This document shows positions 52,101 to 63,841 of a stretch of DNA of 64,000 nt, piece after piece (positions within the stretch are counted from its first letter, which is position 1; each line of letters begins with the position of its first letter). The notes under the pieces were generated by a model. It was not told where the DNA came from, did not search any database, and saw only the letters and a list, made by a program, of their open reading frames with translations. The DNA comes from Schizophyllum amplum. Its lineage: Eukaryota; Basidiomycota; Agaricomycetes; Agaricales; Schizophyllaceae. The stretch spans positions 186,001-250,000 of the forward strand of contig VDMD01000037.1 in the NCBI GenBank assembly GCA_007026445.1, read 5' to 3'. A program made the position numbers and the translations under genes.

Positions 52101-54193
52101 CTTGACGTGCTCGGCAGACTCCCTGTGTGCAGGCCGTAAGAATCTATTATGATCAATCCAGGGACGGAAAACGTACATAATCTCTGAGGGAGAAACGGTG
52201 ACTTCTGGATCCTCGGGTGATTGAGAGGGATGAGGGGTTGCGGTGTGCCCAGCAAATTCCTTGGCAACGGCATCTTCCGCGTTAGGCTCACTAGCGAACT
52301 GTCAGCATAGCTACAATGAAGCGAGAAGGATTTTACGAACCTCACGACTGGCGTAGAGGAGGCTGGTAAGGGAGATGATGGGGGAGGGAGATTGTCGAGG
52401 GTCGCGGTGTCCATGGTTAGCTGCTCGTTGGTTGTCGACGACGTCGTCGTTTCAACGTCGTTCTGCCCGGCAGAGGTGCAACAATTCACAGCAGGGTCGC
52501 TGATGTACAATCAGCACAAGGTTTGTGGGAGGAAGGACAACGTACTCGAGGGATGGTGTTGACGAGGCAAGAGGGAAATTTTGGACTTCTTGCTCCTCCT
52601 TGGTGGACTGTGCGGTTTCGCTGAAAGCAAACTCAGAAATATAGCGGTCTGGAGGAGAAAATAGCGTACGGATTATGTGTGCCGGCGGCGTTGACATCGA
52701 GGGTAGGGGTGGAGGGGGTTTGGAAAGTGCTCGAATGCGGGGACTGGAAAAATGCCTGCTGATGGATGTGCGAAGGGGGAGCGCCCGTAAGCTGCGTCGA
52801 CTCAGCGTGCGACTGAGCCGGCAGTACGGCGTGCGGGATGGTTGGGACGGAGAGGGCGTGGTCGATGGGCTGGCCATTGGCGGTGGTCGAGGTGCTAGAG
52901 TCGGTCCCGCCGTCTGACGCGTTGTTGTCGTCGTCTTCGGCGATATGATCGCTGTGATCGCTGTTGTCGTCTTGAGCCGCGTCGTCCGCGTCACCGGCGA
53001 GCTGGCTGATATGACCGGTGGGTTGCTCGTATGATGCCTGGACCTGAGTGGGTCGGGCGGCCTGCATGTCCTGCTCGGAGGCATCGGCATCGTCCTCGGC
53101 CAGAACTTCCCCGCGGATATCGACTTCAATCCGGGGAGCCGGCGCGTCGGCGGCGTCGACAGTGTCGTCGGGCACGTTACAAGACTCGCTGGCAGCGGGC
53201 AGCTCATCACGGGCGGTACGGTCGTCCTCATCGCCGTCAGAGTCGTCGATGTCGCATTCATCGCAAGGGGGAAGGTTGGGCTCGTCGTCGGGAACACCGT
53301 CGCTGTCAAAACGAACCAAAATCAGCGCGGGCACGCGAGCGGCAACGAGGAAAAATCGCACGTGGGTGGTGGTGACGGCGGCTTGCCGGCGGAAACCTCC
53401 GCGGCAGGGCGACGCGTGCTTCTCTTGGACCGTCGCCACAGGTAGATGGCGCCGACCATGTTCATGATAAGAACGACCTGCTCGCGCATCAGCGTTGGCC
53501 GTCCGGTCCCTACATTGCTTGACTCACCACGAGGGTCGCGAGCAGAACATTTATCGTCCACGACTTCTTCGCCAAGGCGTGCTCCAGCTGGACGTTCTCC
53601 TCCGCGTAATGGTCCGCGACAGCGGCGAGGCGCTCTGCTACGAACTGCGCACGCTCGGCGTCAGCTCCCAGTCGCTGGATATCCGCAGCTTGTCGCTCGA
53701 GTTGCTGTTGCTGCAGTTGAATCTGCGCCGCTTGGTGCTGGTTCTCGAGGGCCTGTGCTTGTACCGTCGCCGCAAGTCGCTGATCTCTAACCCTGTCCAG
53801 CTCGCGGTCCAACGCACGCAGTGTCGCCCCTTCGCGGGCCCACTCATCTACGGCGAGCTGCGCCCGGTCGGTGGTATTGTAGAAGAGGAGGGCGATGGGG
53901 TTATCGACATAGACGAGTGGCTGGACGGCGTCGAAGGGGTTCGCAATGAGACCGAAGTCGTGGGCAGCTGTGCCGTTGTAATCATGAGCGTGCGCGAACT
54001 CGATGGCCGTGGTGTTGAGCGCGATGGGGATGAGGCGAGGGGCCTGAGAGGCGAGGGCGGTGATGTGGTAGACCGGGATGTAAGTCGCTGACAGGGTTTG
54101 GACGAAGCCCATGCCTCCGCCAGCGGCCTGGATGGCGGTGGTGAGCGCGAAGCTCCAGACAAGGCTGACCACCTGGATGGTCAGGCTGTCCAT
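49126..54193 (-). CDS. Single-span membrane protein with coiled-coil ectodomain and very long acidic/Pro-repeat tail
   Basis: About 12 exons, about 1,500 residues. ATG 54193: MDSLTIQVVSLVWSFALTTAIQ, a signal-like hydrophobic start. Then ATYIPVYHITALASQAPRLIPIAL and a long coiled coil (ATVQAQALENQHQAAQIQLQQQQ) up to the membrane span, which is formed across an intron: WTINVLLATLV joined to VVLIMNMVGAIYLWRRSKR. The stop-transfer basic run puts the rest inside the cell. Many exons of acidic, Ser/Thr-rich sequence follow (DECDIDDSDGDEDDRT, AEDDDNNASDGG). The big last exon (49126-51420) has PPQGP-type repeats (about 50120-50240), GFP-RPQ/HPP repeats (about 50330-50440), then Glu-rich blocks (EEQMDEEEQMEREQVDEE). 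Ends LKKARRRSTKIILASSGP. The splice joining the last exon (NSELAVVLVQLQ) was checked by frame. Family not recognised. The composition of the tail suggests disorder; function unknown. Confidence 0.68.
50120..50450. repeat. Proline-rich in-frame tandem repeats
   Basis: Inside the last exon of the large membrane protein. On the minus strand, 24-base units encode YPPQGP(A/T) in at least five copies (about 50140-50240), next to looser GF-P-(R/H/L)-P-(Q/P) units (about 50330-50430). This is a low-complexity coding repeat. Confidence 0.7.
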
Positions 54194-57100
54194 ATCGACG
54201 ATGGGGATGGAGATGAGGGCAGGTGTAGTAGTCTCACAATATGCTGGGGTGGTAGTGGGTGGTAGAGAAAGAGGTCAGAGCGCGGGCGCCTCTCTTTAAG
54301 AGGAGCGGGAGTTATTTATTGAATTGTAATCCCCATTGCGGCTTGAAAGAGACGATAACATGCGGAGGCGGCCCGGCCGAGCGGCGGACGCTAACCCGTT
54401 CCTTTGTCCACCCCAATGGGGTTTGCACCCATCGCAACGATGTGAAGGCGCGGGTTCTTGCATGGAATGCCTGCGAAGCTTCACTGACCTTGACGCGTTC
54501 GACGAGCGTCCGCGAGCAGATAATGGCACTCGCAATATGTTTGCGTCTCGCAAAAGCGAACTATCGAATGGCTCGAATGGCCGGCGTCGCGGCGCAACGG
54601 CCGGCTCGTCTATTGTCAAAGTGCTGTAGCAAAAGCCTCGTGGTGCGCACAGGATCTTCAAGGGATCTCCGCCGATACAAAGTCGTTCGTTCTCTGATGA
54701 GGCGCGCGGTCAGCCTAGCACTGCCGATAGAAGGACATGTTTTACTTACCGAGGTAACCACGGGATGATGGCTTGCGCGGCTGCACCTTTGACGAGCGTT
54801 CCGAGGGCACCGGTAGGCTCCCAGAAATTCCCAGAAGCTACAAGGCGTGAGAGCGCAATGGAGCACCGCAGGGGCCGCCGGCCTGACGCGTGGTCACTAA
54901 TTGTTCGTGACGCGGCTGTGGCGGCAAAGATGTGTGCTTGACGCGATGTCGCCGAGGTCCTGCTTGGTGCGCTGTGCCCCTTCCCGGACGACTGCGAAGA
55001 CCAAGAGAAAAGAGTTTGGATGTGCATGTGGGGGGACGTCGTTCTTTGTTACGGGGCACAGGTTGTGGAGCGGCCGGTCCCGGGCATCGGTGGACGCAAC
55101 GTCGCGGAGTCGAGAGCATGAGAGCAGAGCTGATAACGAGATCAGTAGGCGTCTTTGCCTCAGCTGAAGCACGCACCATGGACTCTGCAGCCATCTACAT
55201 GCTGTCCCACCAAGAGCAAGATCCCAAGTGCTCGCGGCGACGCAGCGTCGAGCGCATGAGGCGCGATGGCTTTCCCCATTCGTACATTCCTTTGTGATCG
55301 CTTGTCGGTGTCTTCGCTCGACCTCACTGTGGCCTGCTCAGGCATTCAGCGTCAACCTGCGAATGTGTACGAATAGGGGAGGGCGAAGCGACTATGAGAA
55401 ATCAAATCTACAGCCCCTTCGAAGCCCGTTCAGCATTGCCAGAAGATCGCGAGTGCCCATTCGACTCACATTGGCGAATAACCTAGAGCTCGTAGGTTAT
55501 TGCAAGCAGGAGGACTCTCCAGCATCGTCGCGTCCGACTTGGAGGGGCGGGGACAGTCGAGCTGGGAAAGTGCTGCAGGGCGCCGGTATGCGTGACGCGG
55601 CGCACCGTGACGGTTCATGTCGCCGCGTACAGGATCGCTGCCTTCCCTCGCCGTCGTTGAGACCCGCAGCGATGGAGGGAGGCTGTCGACGATTTTTCCC
55701 TTTGTCGGATAAGACGGCCATGAGGGGGAGAGGAAGAAAAGGTGACACGTACGTCTGTGACATGCCTGTTGCTGGCTCTTCATGTGCAGCCGTGACACCT
55801 CCGTTTTCCTCGCTCTATAACCACTGAATTGAAAGAAGTTCGAGTCCGTAAGATAAAATAGGAGCAGGTAGTCAGACGTGTGAAGTTCGAAAGCCCAAAT
55901 GCTGAATATGAAAGATTTGGCGAAAGCACGAAGAGTCCGATCGGAACTAGCCGGGGTGCCCTCGTTCCAGTCGTCGAGATCGGCCACGAGCACAGCGCAT
56001 TCCTCCTCCACGGCTTCATGCCTCCCGCCCTGCGCCTCCATAGATCTGACACCCTCCACTCATGGTGACACCGGATTCTCTGCCGCCCGCGCAGATACCC
56101 CATAGCAGCCAGATTCAGCTCGAAGTTTGCATATCATTCCGAGGCGGTGATCCCGCCATAGAGCGCGCATTCTACAGATTCTCCGCACTTGTACAAGTAA
56201 GCCCTCCTCAAACGGGCCGGACAAGCATAGACGTCTTGTCCGTCCGACGATGAGAAACAGTTGAATTGGATGACGTCTCATGGTCATCGCCAGGCCACGT
56301 ATTATATGCCGTCGTATAACAGGGTATGCCTCGACATAGTCTAAAAGCGCAGAACAAATCGATAGATCGACCAGAATATTTCGTCCCGATTGTCGAGTGC
56401 TGCAGATGGACGCGAGGATCAGAGGCGTCGAGAATAGTGAGCTGCTAACGCAGCGATATACGCCCTGGAGCACTGTAGCCAATGTGTAGACTGCGCGCTG
56501 CCAAAGTACACCTCACTCCGATTGGCAGAGCAAAGACAAGAGCGGCAAAGTGCGGAAGGGCCTTGAAGCTTGACCGTTGATAGTCTTCCATAGCAACAGT
56601 ACACGTTGGCACGCAGAACCGCCCCAAGTCGAGGGTTGTCAAGTGCATGCCGTACTTTTGAGCCAAGCGCAGATAGCCCGCTTAAGAAACCAGCGAAGAG
56701 ATTATACAGTCCAGAACAAGGAGAGGTACGCCGCCGCAGTCAAACCCAATCTCGCCGCCGTAGGCACCGGGAGCGAATCAAGGTCGCCACAGCCACGCGA
56801 GTTGCCCAAGAGCAAGGGTATACCCCCAGTGATGAATAGTCGGATTGAAGGACAAGCTTTCAAGGACAGCATGGGGGAATGGAGTCAAGGTTGTCGTCCT
56901 CCGACTTTCCAACATTGCGCAAAGTTTACCAAACAGTGACAGTGACGCGTCGCGTGGCCGGGTGACATCCATGACGCGCCGCAGCGTTCGTCAAGTTCGA
57001 GTTCTTGTTGCCTCCTACAGTCAAGCAGCTGTTCCGGTCAGTGCTTTTATCTCAAGTGTGAGACCTGCCTTTAACGTCTCTTACAGGATAGACACGGAGA

Positions 57101-58095
57101 TGTTGTGCTACCAAAATAGTATAGTGTTCATTGACTATGACGCGACCAGCCGAGCGCGCTCGGACATCGTCACATCTGAATCCCTCACACAAGGATTGCT
57201 TGCCCTATATCACGAGTCGCCACTCGTTCCAGCTACAATCAGCTCTTTGGAAGAGCCAAATAGCCTTTCGGCCATTGTCGCAAAGTCTACCGCCGGAAAT
57301 CTTCACGCAGGATGTAAGGCATTGGGGCATTTGTGAGTCGTGCGGTGGCCGCGAGATACGCGTTATGCTCATGAAGTTGGACGTGCAGCTTTGCAGCACA
57401 AGTGAAGGGGGAGATTTTGACCAGAGATTATAGGTCGTTGGCGTCAAGCCCCCTTCACCATCACCCCCTCCGTCGCTGCTTTTGTTCCGCAACATGGCTA
57501 TTCGAGTTTAGCCGCCAATCCTCTCCTCGATGACGCTCGTGGCACATGCGCTGACACAACGGGTCCCGAGGGGCTCGGGCACCGCGAACCCGGTCCTCCC
57601 TCGAAACGCTGGCAGAAGAGCGACCCGAAGGCCGGCTGGCAGGATGTGGACACTGATTACACGAGACAGCAACGAGCGCGTCGGCCGCACGTCTTCTGGC
57701 GCAACCTCTTGCGACCTCTGCACGGTATGTTTCCCAGAAATCAGTTGAGCTTGCTTTCCTTGACGCAGACAGCGCATAAGATGAAGCGTAATACATTCAA
57801 ATCGAGGGCACTCAAGCGCACGAACACGAACTTCAGCGGACTTTGACTTCGGTCCCGGAGGCGGAACCATAAAATGAATCTAATTTTGGTTATCCTTGGT
57901 TTCTCCGGTACCTGGCGCGCCATGTCCGTAATCACCGTTGGTCCGTCACCACGATGCGCGTCTATTCATAACCCTCTGGGCCCCGATGGCTGAAATTATT
58001 CACCGTATATATCATCCAGCAGTGTCCTCACGCGTTCCACCTCTTCCTTTCTCCAACATTTTCTATACCCCCCCACGCTCCTTTGCGATCCCGTC
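54194..58095. other. 3.9 kb region without an assignable gene
   Basis: The longest empty stretch. ORFs up to about 200 codons occur on both strands (55228-55827 plus, 55466-56059 minus) but show no domain and no good splice pattern. On the minus strand at 56445-56666 a frame reads YGMHLTTLDLGRFCVPTC, reminiscent of leucine-rich-repeat sequence in F-box proteins, so an F-box pseudogene is possible. On the plus strand 56845-57336 is a 163-codon ORF of unknown type. A GGCCGAGCGG sequence at 54377-54386 resembles a tRNA A-box but the rest does not fit. Promoters of the flanking genes lie at each end. Confidence 0.35.
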
Positions 58096-60563
58096 ATGTC
58101 GTCTCCCTTTGGCCCGAACGCGCCGCGCCGCGATTACTTCCCGCCTCAGCCCGGACTGCAGACAAACCTTCTGCCGCCGTCAGCGAGAGGCAGCGCGACG
58201 AGCTCGGCCGCCGTAGGTTAGAACTCTCGATCGCTTTGTGAGAGCTGACGCGACGGCGTTCCAACAGACTCAGCCTATGCTCCGCGGTAGTGGCGCCTCG
58301 CACACTTCGTCCCTGGCGGAAAAGGTGCGTGCACTATGTTGCGATTCTGCGTCCCATGCTCACCCAGATCCTGTCTTCAGTTCTCTCTTCCCGCCGACCC
58401 AGCGGCATGGGGCGCCAATCTCAATGAACGGGACCCCGACGACTACCTGCACACTCCCGATCCCAAACGCGACATGCGTATCGATACCGGAGGCACCATA
58501 TTCACCTGTCGTGGTTTCGCCAACTTGGGCTTTCTGCTGTTCCTTCTCCTGGGCTTGCTCACGCTTTTGTGCGTATACTTGTCGCTCTGCAGGACGACAG
58601 CTGACGAATCTGTATTCTCCCAGTGCCGGGTACCCTATCATCTCGCATTTCATGGAGGGTTCCCAAAGCAAGAACGGAGGTTTCAATCTAGTGCGTCTTA
58701 ACTTTCGCATTCGATCCGAATCGCTAACATCCCAATTACAGGGTGGCATCAATGGCACGGGGCAGGTGCGGGCGCTCGTTACGCTAAATCCTACATCGTA
58801 TTGACGTCCTCCTCCTTCAGGTTCCCGAGATGACTGGCAGCTTCGGCCTCATCGACCCCGATACACCGGCGGACGTGCGGTCGAAGAAGGGATACACCAA
58901 CGGCGACGACATGGAGTTGATCTTCAGCGACGAATTCAACGTCGACGGACGCACCTTCTACCCTGGCGACGATCCGTACTGGGAAGCCGTCGACCTCCAC
59001 TACTGGCAGACGAACAACATGGAGTGGTACGATCCTGTGGCAGTCACGACCGCCAACGGCTCCATGGTCATCACCCTCTCTGATACCCCGAACCACGGGC
59101 TGGACTACACTGGCGGCATGGTCCAGACATGGAACAAGTTCTGCTTCACGGGCGGTATGGTAGAAGCGTCCATCATGCTTCCGGGCACCAACGATATTCT
59201 CGGCCTCTGGCCGGCCGTGTGGGTGATGGGCAACTTGGGCCGCGCTGGCTACGGTGCGAGTTTGGACGGCACCTGGCCGTACGTTCTTTGCTGTCCCGCT
59301 TTTTCTCGCTTTGCTGATGGTCGGCAGTTATACCTACGATGCTTGCGACGTTGGCACTCTCGCTAACCAGACTCAGAACGGGCGTCCTATTGCCGCTACC
59401 GAGAACGGCGATGCGAGTCACGACGGGGTCCTGTCATACCTTCCTGGCCAGCGTCTCTCGCGATGCACGTGCCCGGGAGAGACGCATCCTGGACCCATCC
59501 ATGCTGATGGGTCGTATGTCGGGCGTGCGGCGCCGGAAATCGACATTTTCGAAGCGCAGGTATCGAATGATCAGGGCTTCGTGTCCCAGTCTGGACAATG
59601 GGCGCCGTTCAACGAGGGTAAGCTGTTTTGTCATCCCATATTTGGAAACCTAGGCTCATAAGCGCACAGAGTACATCTGGAAGAACACCTCCGGCAATTT
59701 CATCTTATACGACGAGACCGTGAGCTCGTACAATACGTACTTGGGAGGCGTCTACCAGCAAGCGACGTCTGTGGTGTCCATGACCGCTCAAGATTGCTAC
59801 TACGATGGACCTAACCCATGCTTCGCGATCTACGGGTTCGAGTACGTCCCAGGTTTCGATGATGGCGTAAGTCGTTCCATGTGTCGTCAATCACTGAGTC
59901 TAATGATCGGTGGTTATCTAGTACATTACCTGGATCAACAATGGGAAGGCGGCATGGACGATTACATCTGACGGGATGGGAGCGGACACGGGCGTGGAGA
60001 TCTCTGCGCGTCCCGTTCCTCAAGAGCCCTTGTACCTGCTCGCTAACTTGGGCATGAGTATGTCGCGGATGGTATCCGTCTATCCCTCGTATGTCTCACA
60101 TGTACCGTGCAGGTCCGAACTTCGGCTATGTCGACATCGACCACTTGACCTTCCCGACATCGATGTTGATAGAGTACGCCTCCTCAACACTATGGAGTCG
60201 ATACGTTCGCTAACATAGCGCAGCTATATTCGTGTCTACCAGAAGGCCGGCCAGACCAAGTGAGTACAGCGATCTTTGTGTAGCGCTAGACTGACAATCG
60301 CGAAAGTATTGGTTGCGATCCTGCCGACTTCCCGACCGCGGCGTACATTGCCCAGTTTCAGGAGGCGTACACGGTACGCAATCCGTTTATCCGATCTCGT
60401 TGACTCTTACACGCACTGCCAGAACACGAACTTGACTACCTGGGAAGACGACTACGGACAGGTCACTCCCAAGAACAGGTGCGCGTCATCTTCTAGCGGG
60501 AGCCCGCTTTTTCTTGCGGGCGTTGCTGACTGACCGCCACCCAGCCTCGTCGACCAGTGTTAG
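58096..60563 (+). CDS. SKN1/KRE6-like beta-glucan synthesis protein, GH16 fold
   Basis: ATG 58096 starts a cytosolic Ser/Pro-rich region (MSSPFGPNAPRRDYF). After two introns comes FSLPADPAAWGANLNERDPDDYLHTPDPKRD, then the single type II membrane span FANLGFLLFLLLGLLTLLF-AGYPIISHF. The luminal domain begins GGINGTGQVPEMTGSFGLIDPDTP and reads LIFSDEFNVDGRTFYPGDDPYWEAVDLHYWQTNNMEWYDP. The GH16 fold shows GLWPAVWVMGNLGRAGYGAS, APEIDIFEAQ with the acidic pair (E-I-D-I-F-E), WKNTSGNF, YDACDVGT and GFEYVPGFDDGYITW. The C-terminal exons carry SYIRVYQKAGQTNIGCDPADFPTAAYIAQF and TNLTTWEDDYGQ..PKNSLVDQC, stop at 60561-60563. About 11 introns, many with GTGCGT donors. In yeast, Kre6/Skn1 act in the ER/Golgi in beta-1,6-glucan formation; Glu and Asp of the motif are intact here. 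Confidence 0.92.
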
Positions 60564-61060
60564 ATGGAAACATCTGATGCCTGATGCATGATAGTGGGTC
60601 GGTGAGCTAGCCCTGGGACACTCTGCACGCACATAAGTATTGCTATATTGTACCTCACTGTGAGCTTATTTGGATGTCATGAGCGCCGGTGGTCGCAGTA
60701 ATGGAGCATAGAAGGCCTGATGGCGCTCAAAGCGATCTCGACGCGCAGTACGGCGAAGTGGAGATGAAACTGGGTGCGTACTGCCCACGCTCCCCATGCA
60801 AGTCCCCAAGAGCCGCACAGATAGTGCCAAAGTGAGTGTCGCGCACCATGCCGTGAGGGCCGAAGTCGAGGATGACGATGTCAACATCGAGTCACGAAAT
60901 TCGCGTCTTATTTGTCTCGTTGAATATACATTGAATGAATTCCATGCCCTATATGTATGGATGGTTTCTCAAGATCTCACTGCTGCCTGACGTCGTTCAG
61001 CCGCGCCTGTGCCCAGCGGTCAATAAATGAGGAAGGGGGAGTGCCAAGCGAGCCGTACCT
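60564..61060. other. Convergent intergenic region
   Basis: About 500 bases between the 3' ends of the GH16-like and F-box genes. No convincing ORF. Confidence 0.4.
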
Positions 61061-62800
61061 TCATTCGTCCTCCTCGTCTGATGAGGAATCTGACTCCAGT
61101 TCGCGATCATCTACCTTGATATGCCAGGTGAATTTGGGAGGTGCCGTTCCCGCCGCCTCCATGCGCTCGTGCTCCCGTATCCTCGCGAACACCTTCACCA
61201 ACCCTCCTACGCGCCCCCAGCGCTTTCCTGGCAGGCCTTCGGCAGTGTCAACGATGAGGAGCCGAGGAAAATAAATGGACAGAAACGCAGCAACGGCACG
61301 CGAGCTGTTAATGGGCGACCACTCCACTGTGAGTGAGACCAGCGATGACGGCGTCTCTGGACGCGGCGGATTCTGGTCGAACGACACGCCGGTCCCGTCG
61401 AACTCGAGCGCGAGCCCTTGCAACTCGGTACATTTGATGGCGAAGGGGACCAGCGCGTGGAGCGTCAAGCGTCTCTGCCACTGCGGACGCTCTATACCTC
61501 GAAGCGAGAGGTGGCTTAAGTCGGACCACGCTCCTGCCATACGCTCGAGCGTCTTCGGTTCCAGGTCAAAACCACCCTGGCACTCCAGTTCGACTGAGCA
61601 GAGGCCAGTGAAACCGAGTAGGGGAAAGATATCGCTATCTGTCACCGGATCATGATGCTGCGCGTTGGTTTGATCAAGGTTCCACTGCATAATTTCCAGG
61701 TAGCGCAGCAGCTGGGGTTGAGTATGCGCGGCGCGTAGCGCGCGATACAACTTCGTCCAGTCGCCGGTGGCGGGGTTGCAGGGGCTTAACTCGAGGGCTT
61801 CCAACGCCTTGAAGACGCAAGATTGCAGGAGGTCTATGCATAGCCGCATATCTATGCGCTGCAGGTTGAGTTGACGCACAGATGCGAATGCATTAGCTGC
61901 CAGCGAGATTGGCTTCCAGCGTAGTATGTCCGTGCGAAAGTTGATCAGCTGCCTCAAGGATGATAACTGAGCCACATGGACGAGTGTCGAGTGTTCTAGT
62001 ATCGTGGACTCCAGAGAATGCAGGTCCCATGCCTGGACAAGACGCGAATGCAAGGCCTTGACATCTTCCACGTCTCCATTGTAGTTCTTGGTGTCCAAGG
62101 TAAATGAGGTAACATAAGGACAGCGGACAGCGAGATCCGACAGTTCAGAGATATGCGGGCGAGCAGATCTTGATATCTTCAACATGAGCGAGCTGAGCGA
62201 TGGCGGGAGGTAGGGCCGGATATGGCTAAGGCTGGCGCCGCTGGTATACCAGAACAGGTGGCGCAAGTTGACAAAGACGGGATGAGGAAGCACGGAAGAT
62301 ATAGCTTCGTACCCTTCTTCAGACAGCCCGGTCTCTTCCATCCCGTTGCGCGAGTACGCGGTGAACGATCTGCCATCTGCAGCCCGGCCGAAACTGAGCT
62401 GGTTGACTAGTGGCGCATGAAACATAACGCGCTGCACATCGGCCGGGAGTACAGAGCGCTTTGGATACTGATATTCACCATTGGTGTGAGCGACGGCGGG
62501 AAGATTAAGAGTACATATGCTTACGAGTAACTCTGCACAAGCGCTTTGGGTGTTGGGCTTCCTTTCCCAGAAGTCTTGCGGCATGCAGTGCAGTAAGATG
62601 ATCTCGATTGTCAGGTTGTCGTGCTTCCAAAGCGCAGTGACGGCGGGCATATAGAAAGCTCGACATGTCCGCGCGCATGCGGCGAGCGCGCGAGTGTGCA
62701 CGTCGTAGCCTGGACCGTCTCCATTTGCATCGTCCTTTTGGGTCACCAACTCGTTGCATACCGACCAGACAATTTCGGGTATCGATAGCGCGGGATGCAT
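61061..62800 (-). CDS. F-box protein, single exon
   Basis: The open frame extends to 63022 but without an ATG until 62800 (MHPALSIPEIVWSVCNELV), which opens directly on an F-box (LSIPEIVWSVCNEL..., ALAACARTCRAFYMPAVTALWKHDNL), so I take this start. The rest, up to about 580 residues, is a loosely leucine-rich domain typical of agaricomycete F-box proteins: FVNLRHLFWYT, PSLSSLMLKIS, CPYVTSFTLDTKNYNG, LEALELSPCNP, LRYLEIMQWN and GLCSVELECQ. It ends with a short acidic tail DDRELESDSSSDEEDE, stop 61061. Not especially close to the two F-box genes at 25737 and 30456, which have a different F-box and coiled-coil tails. Presumed SCF ubiquitin-ligase substrate receptor; substrate unknown. Confidence 0.8.
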   Translation of the reverse strand: MHPALSIPEIVWSVCNELVTQKDDANGDGPGYDVHTRALAACARTCRAFYMPAVTALWKHDNLTIEIILLHCMPQDFWERKPNTQSACAELLVSICTLNLPAVAHTNGEYQYPKRSVLPADVQRVMFHAPLVNQLSFGRAADGRSFTAYSRNGMEETGLSEEGYEAISSVLPHPVFVNLRHLFWYTSGASLSHIRPYLPPSLSSLMLKISRSARPHISELSDLAVRCPYVTSFTLDTKNYNGDVEDVKALHSRLVQAWDLHSLESTILEHSTLVHVAQLSSLRQLINFRTDILRWKPISLAANAFASVRQLNLQRIDMRLCIDLLQSCVFKALEALELSPCNPATGDWTKLYRALRAAHTQPQLLRYLEIMQWNLDQTNAQHHDPVTDSDIFPLLGFTGLCSVELECQGGFDLEPKTLERMAGAWSDLSHLSLRGIERPQWQRRLTLHALVPFAIKCTELQGLALEFDGTGVSFDQNPPRPETPSSLVSLTVEWSPINSSRAVAAFLSIYFPRLLIVDTAEGLPGKRWGRVGGLVKVFARIREHERMEAAGTAPPKFTWHIKVDDRELESDSSSDEEDE

Positions 62801-63056
62801 GGTCGATAAATGGCACTTTTCTGAATTTATCTGAGTAGCTGTTTGGCGATGCGAGCAGGGTGGTAGACATACATATTCAGGAGCTAGCCTCACGTTCTCA
62901 GCAATGAGGGCGGGCGGGCGGTCACCAGTCAAGTGAGGAACATGTCGTGGTTCCAGCCAAAACTGAACAATCGCGCGACGCGTTGCCACTTGCCGGCTTT
63001 CGCCGGGATAAATATCTGTCAATGTTGATCTTATCGCTCCTGATGCTTGTTGACAG

Positions 63057-63841
63057 ATGTCACAATTGAACGAAAGCTCAAACGTTCAGGTTGCCATGTC
63101 CTGCAAAAGCAAGACGAAGCTGAACTGCGACTACGTGCGCCAGGGCCCGGCGAATGTCAAAGGAACCGGGACATTCGCGAAATGGTTCTGGAAGGCGAAG
63201 TGGCTCGTACTGAAAGACGCCACAGTTGAGATTCGCCAGTCGCAGGTATGTACGACGATATACTCATCAAGAGCTGCTGACACTGATTAGAGAGACAGAG
63301 TTTTGGTCGGAAGTCAATTCTTATACCGCTGAGCAACATCCTGAAAGTCGAACGGACGGATCTCAAGCCGTACTGCTTCCTCCTGGAGACCAAAGGCAAG
63401 CAGTGCGTTACCCCAGTATGACACCTTCGCATTCTTTAGCTGAAAAGTTACATCCTACAGGTACCACGTCTCTTTGGTGACTGTTCTGCTGTCTGTACAC
63501 GAATTGACTTACATCGACGCACAGAAATCCGACTCGGAATTGTATAACTGGCAGGACGACATCTATTCTCGCTCTCCACTCGTAGGTGGCACCGGTCCGA
63601 CAAACTTCGTTCACCATGTACGCGCCCACAAACACCCACTGCTGCAAGTGCTGACAAAGGAAACAGGCCCACGTCGCATTCGACGAGGACAAGGGCGAGT
63701 GGTTCGCTACGGAGGAAAGCGTACCCGAGGCCTGTGCTAGAGTGAGTACCTTCTGTTCATGTGCCATCCTCATTCTGTTGGGCTGACAATAGCTTTTTCT
63801 AGGTTGTCCAAAAGACGATGGACATCTTAACTAAGCCATAA
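63057..63841 (+). CDS. Truncated PAK-like protein: PH domain plus partial CRIB, no kinase
   Basis: Exon 1 from ATG 63057 (or the in-frame ATG at 63096, MSCKSKTKLNCDYV) has GPANVKGTGTFAKWFWKAKWLVLKDATVEI, the start of the PH domain of fungal Cla4/PAK kinases. The exon after an intron at about 63246-63297 reads SFGRKSILIPLSNILKVERTDLKPYCFLLETKGK, then YHVSL and KSDSELYNWQDDIYSRSPL, completing the PH domain. VGGTGPTNFVHH is spliced to AHVAFDEDKGEWF, the CRIB motif that binds Cdc42/Rac, less its usual ISxP start. A last short exon VVQKTMDILTKP stops at 63839-63841. Normal PAKs continue with several hundred residues and a kinase domain. Here no kinase follows before the right edge, and the stop precedes it. 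It is either a stand-alone PH/CRIB effector or a truncated duplicate; splice choice in the last exon is the weak point. Confidence 0.65.

Noticed and set aside
54360..54445. Possible tRNA (GGCCGAGCGG A-box-like and GGGGTTTGCACCC B-box-like)
   Set aside because: The B-box lacks the GTTCGANNC core, and I could not fold an acceptor stem or anticodon arm.
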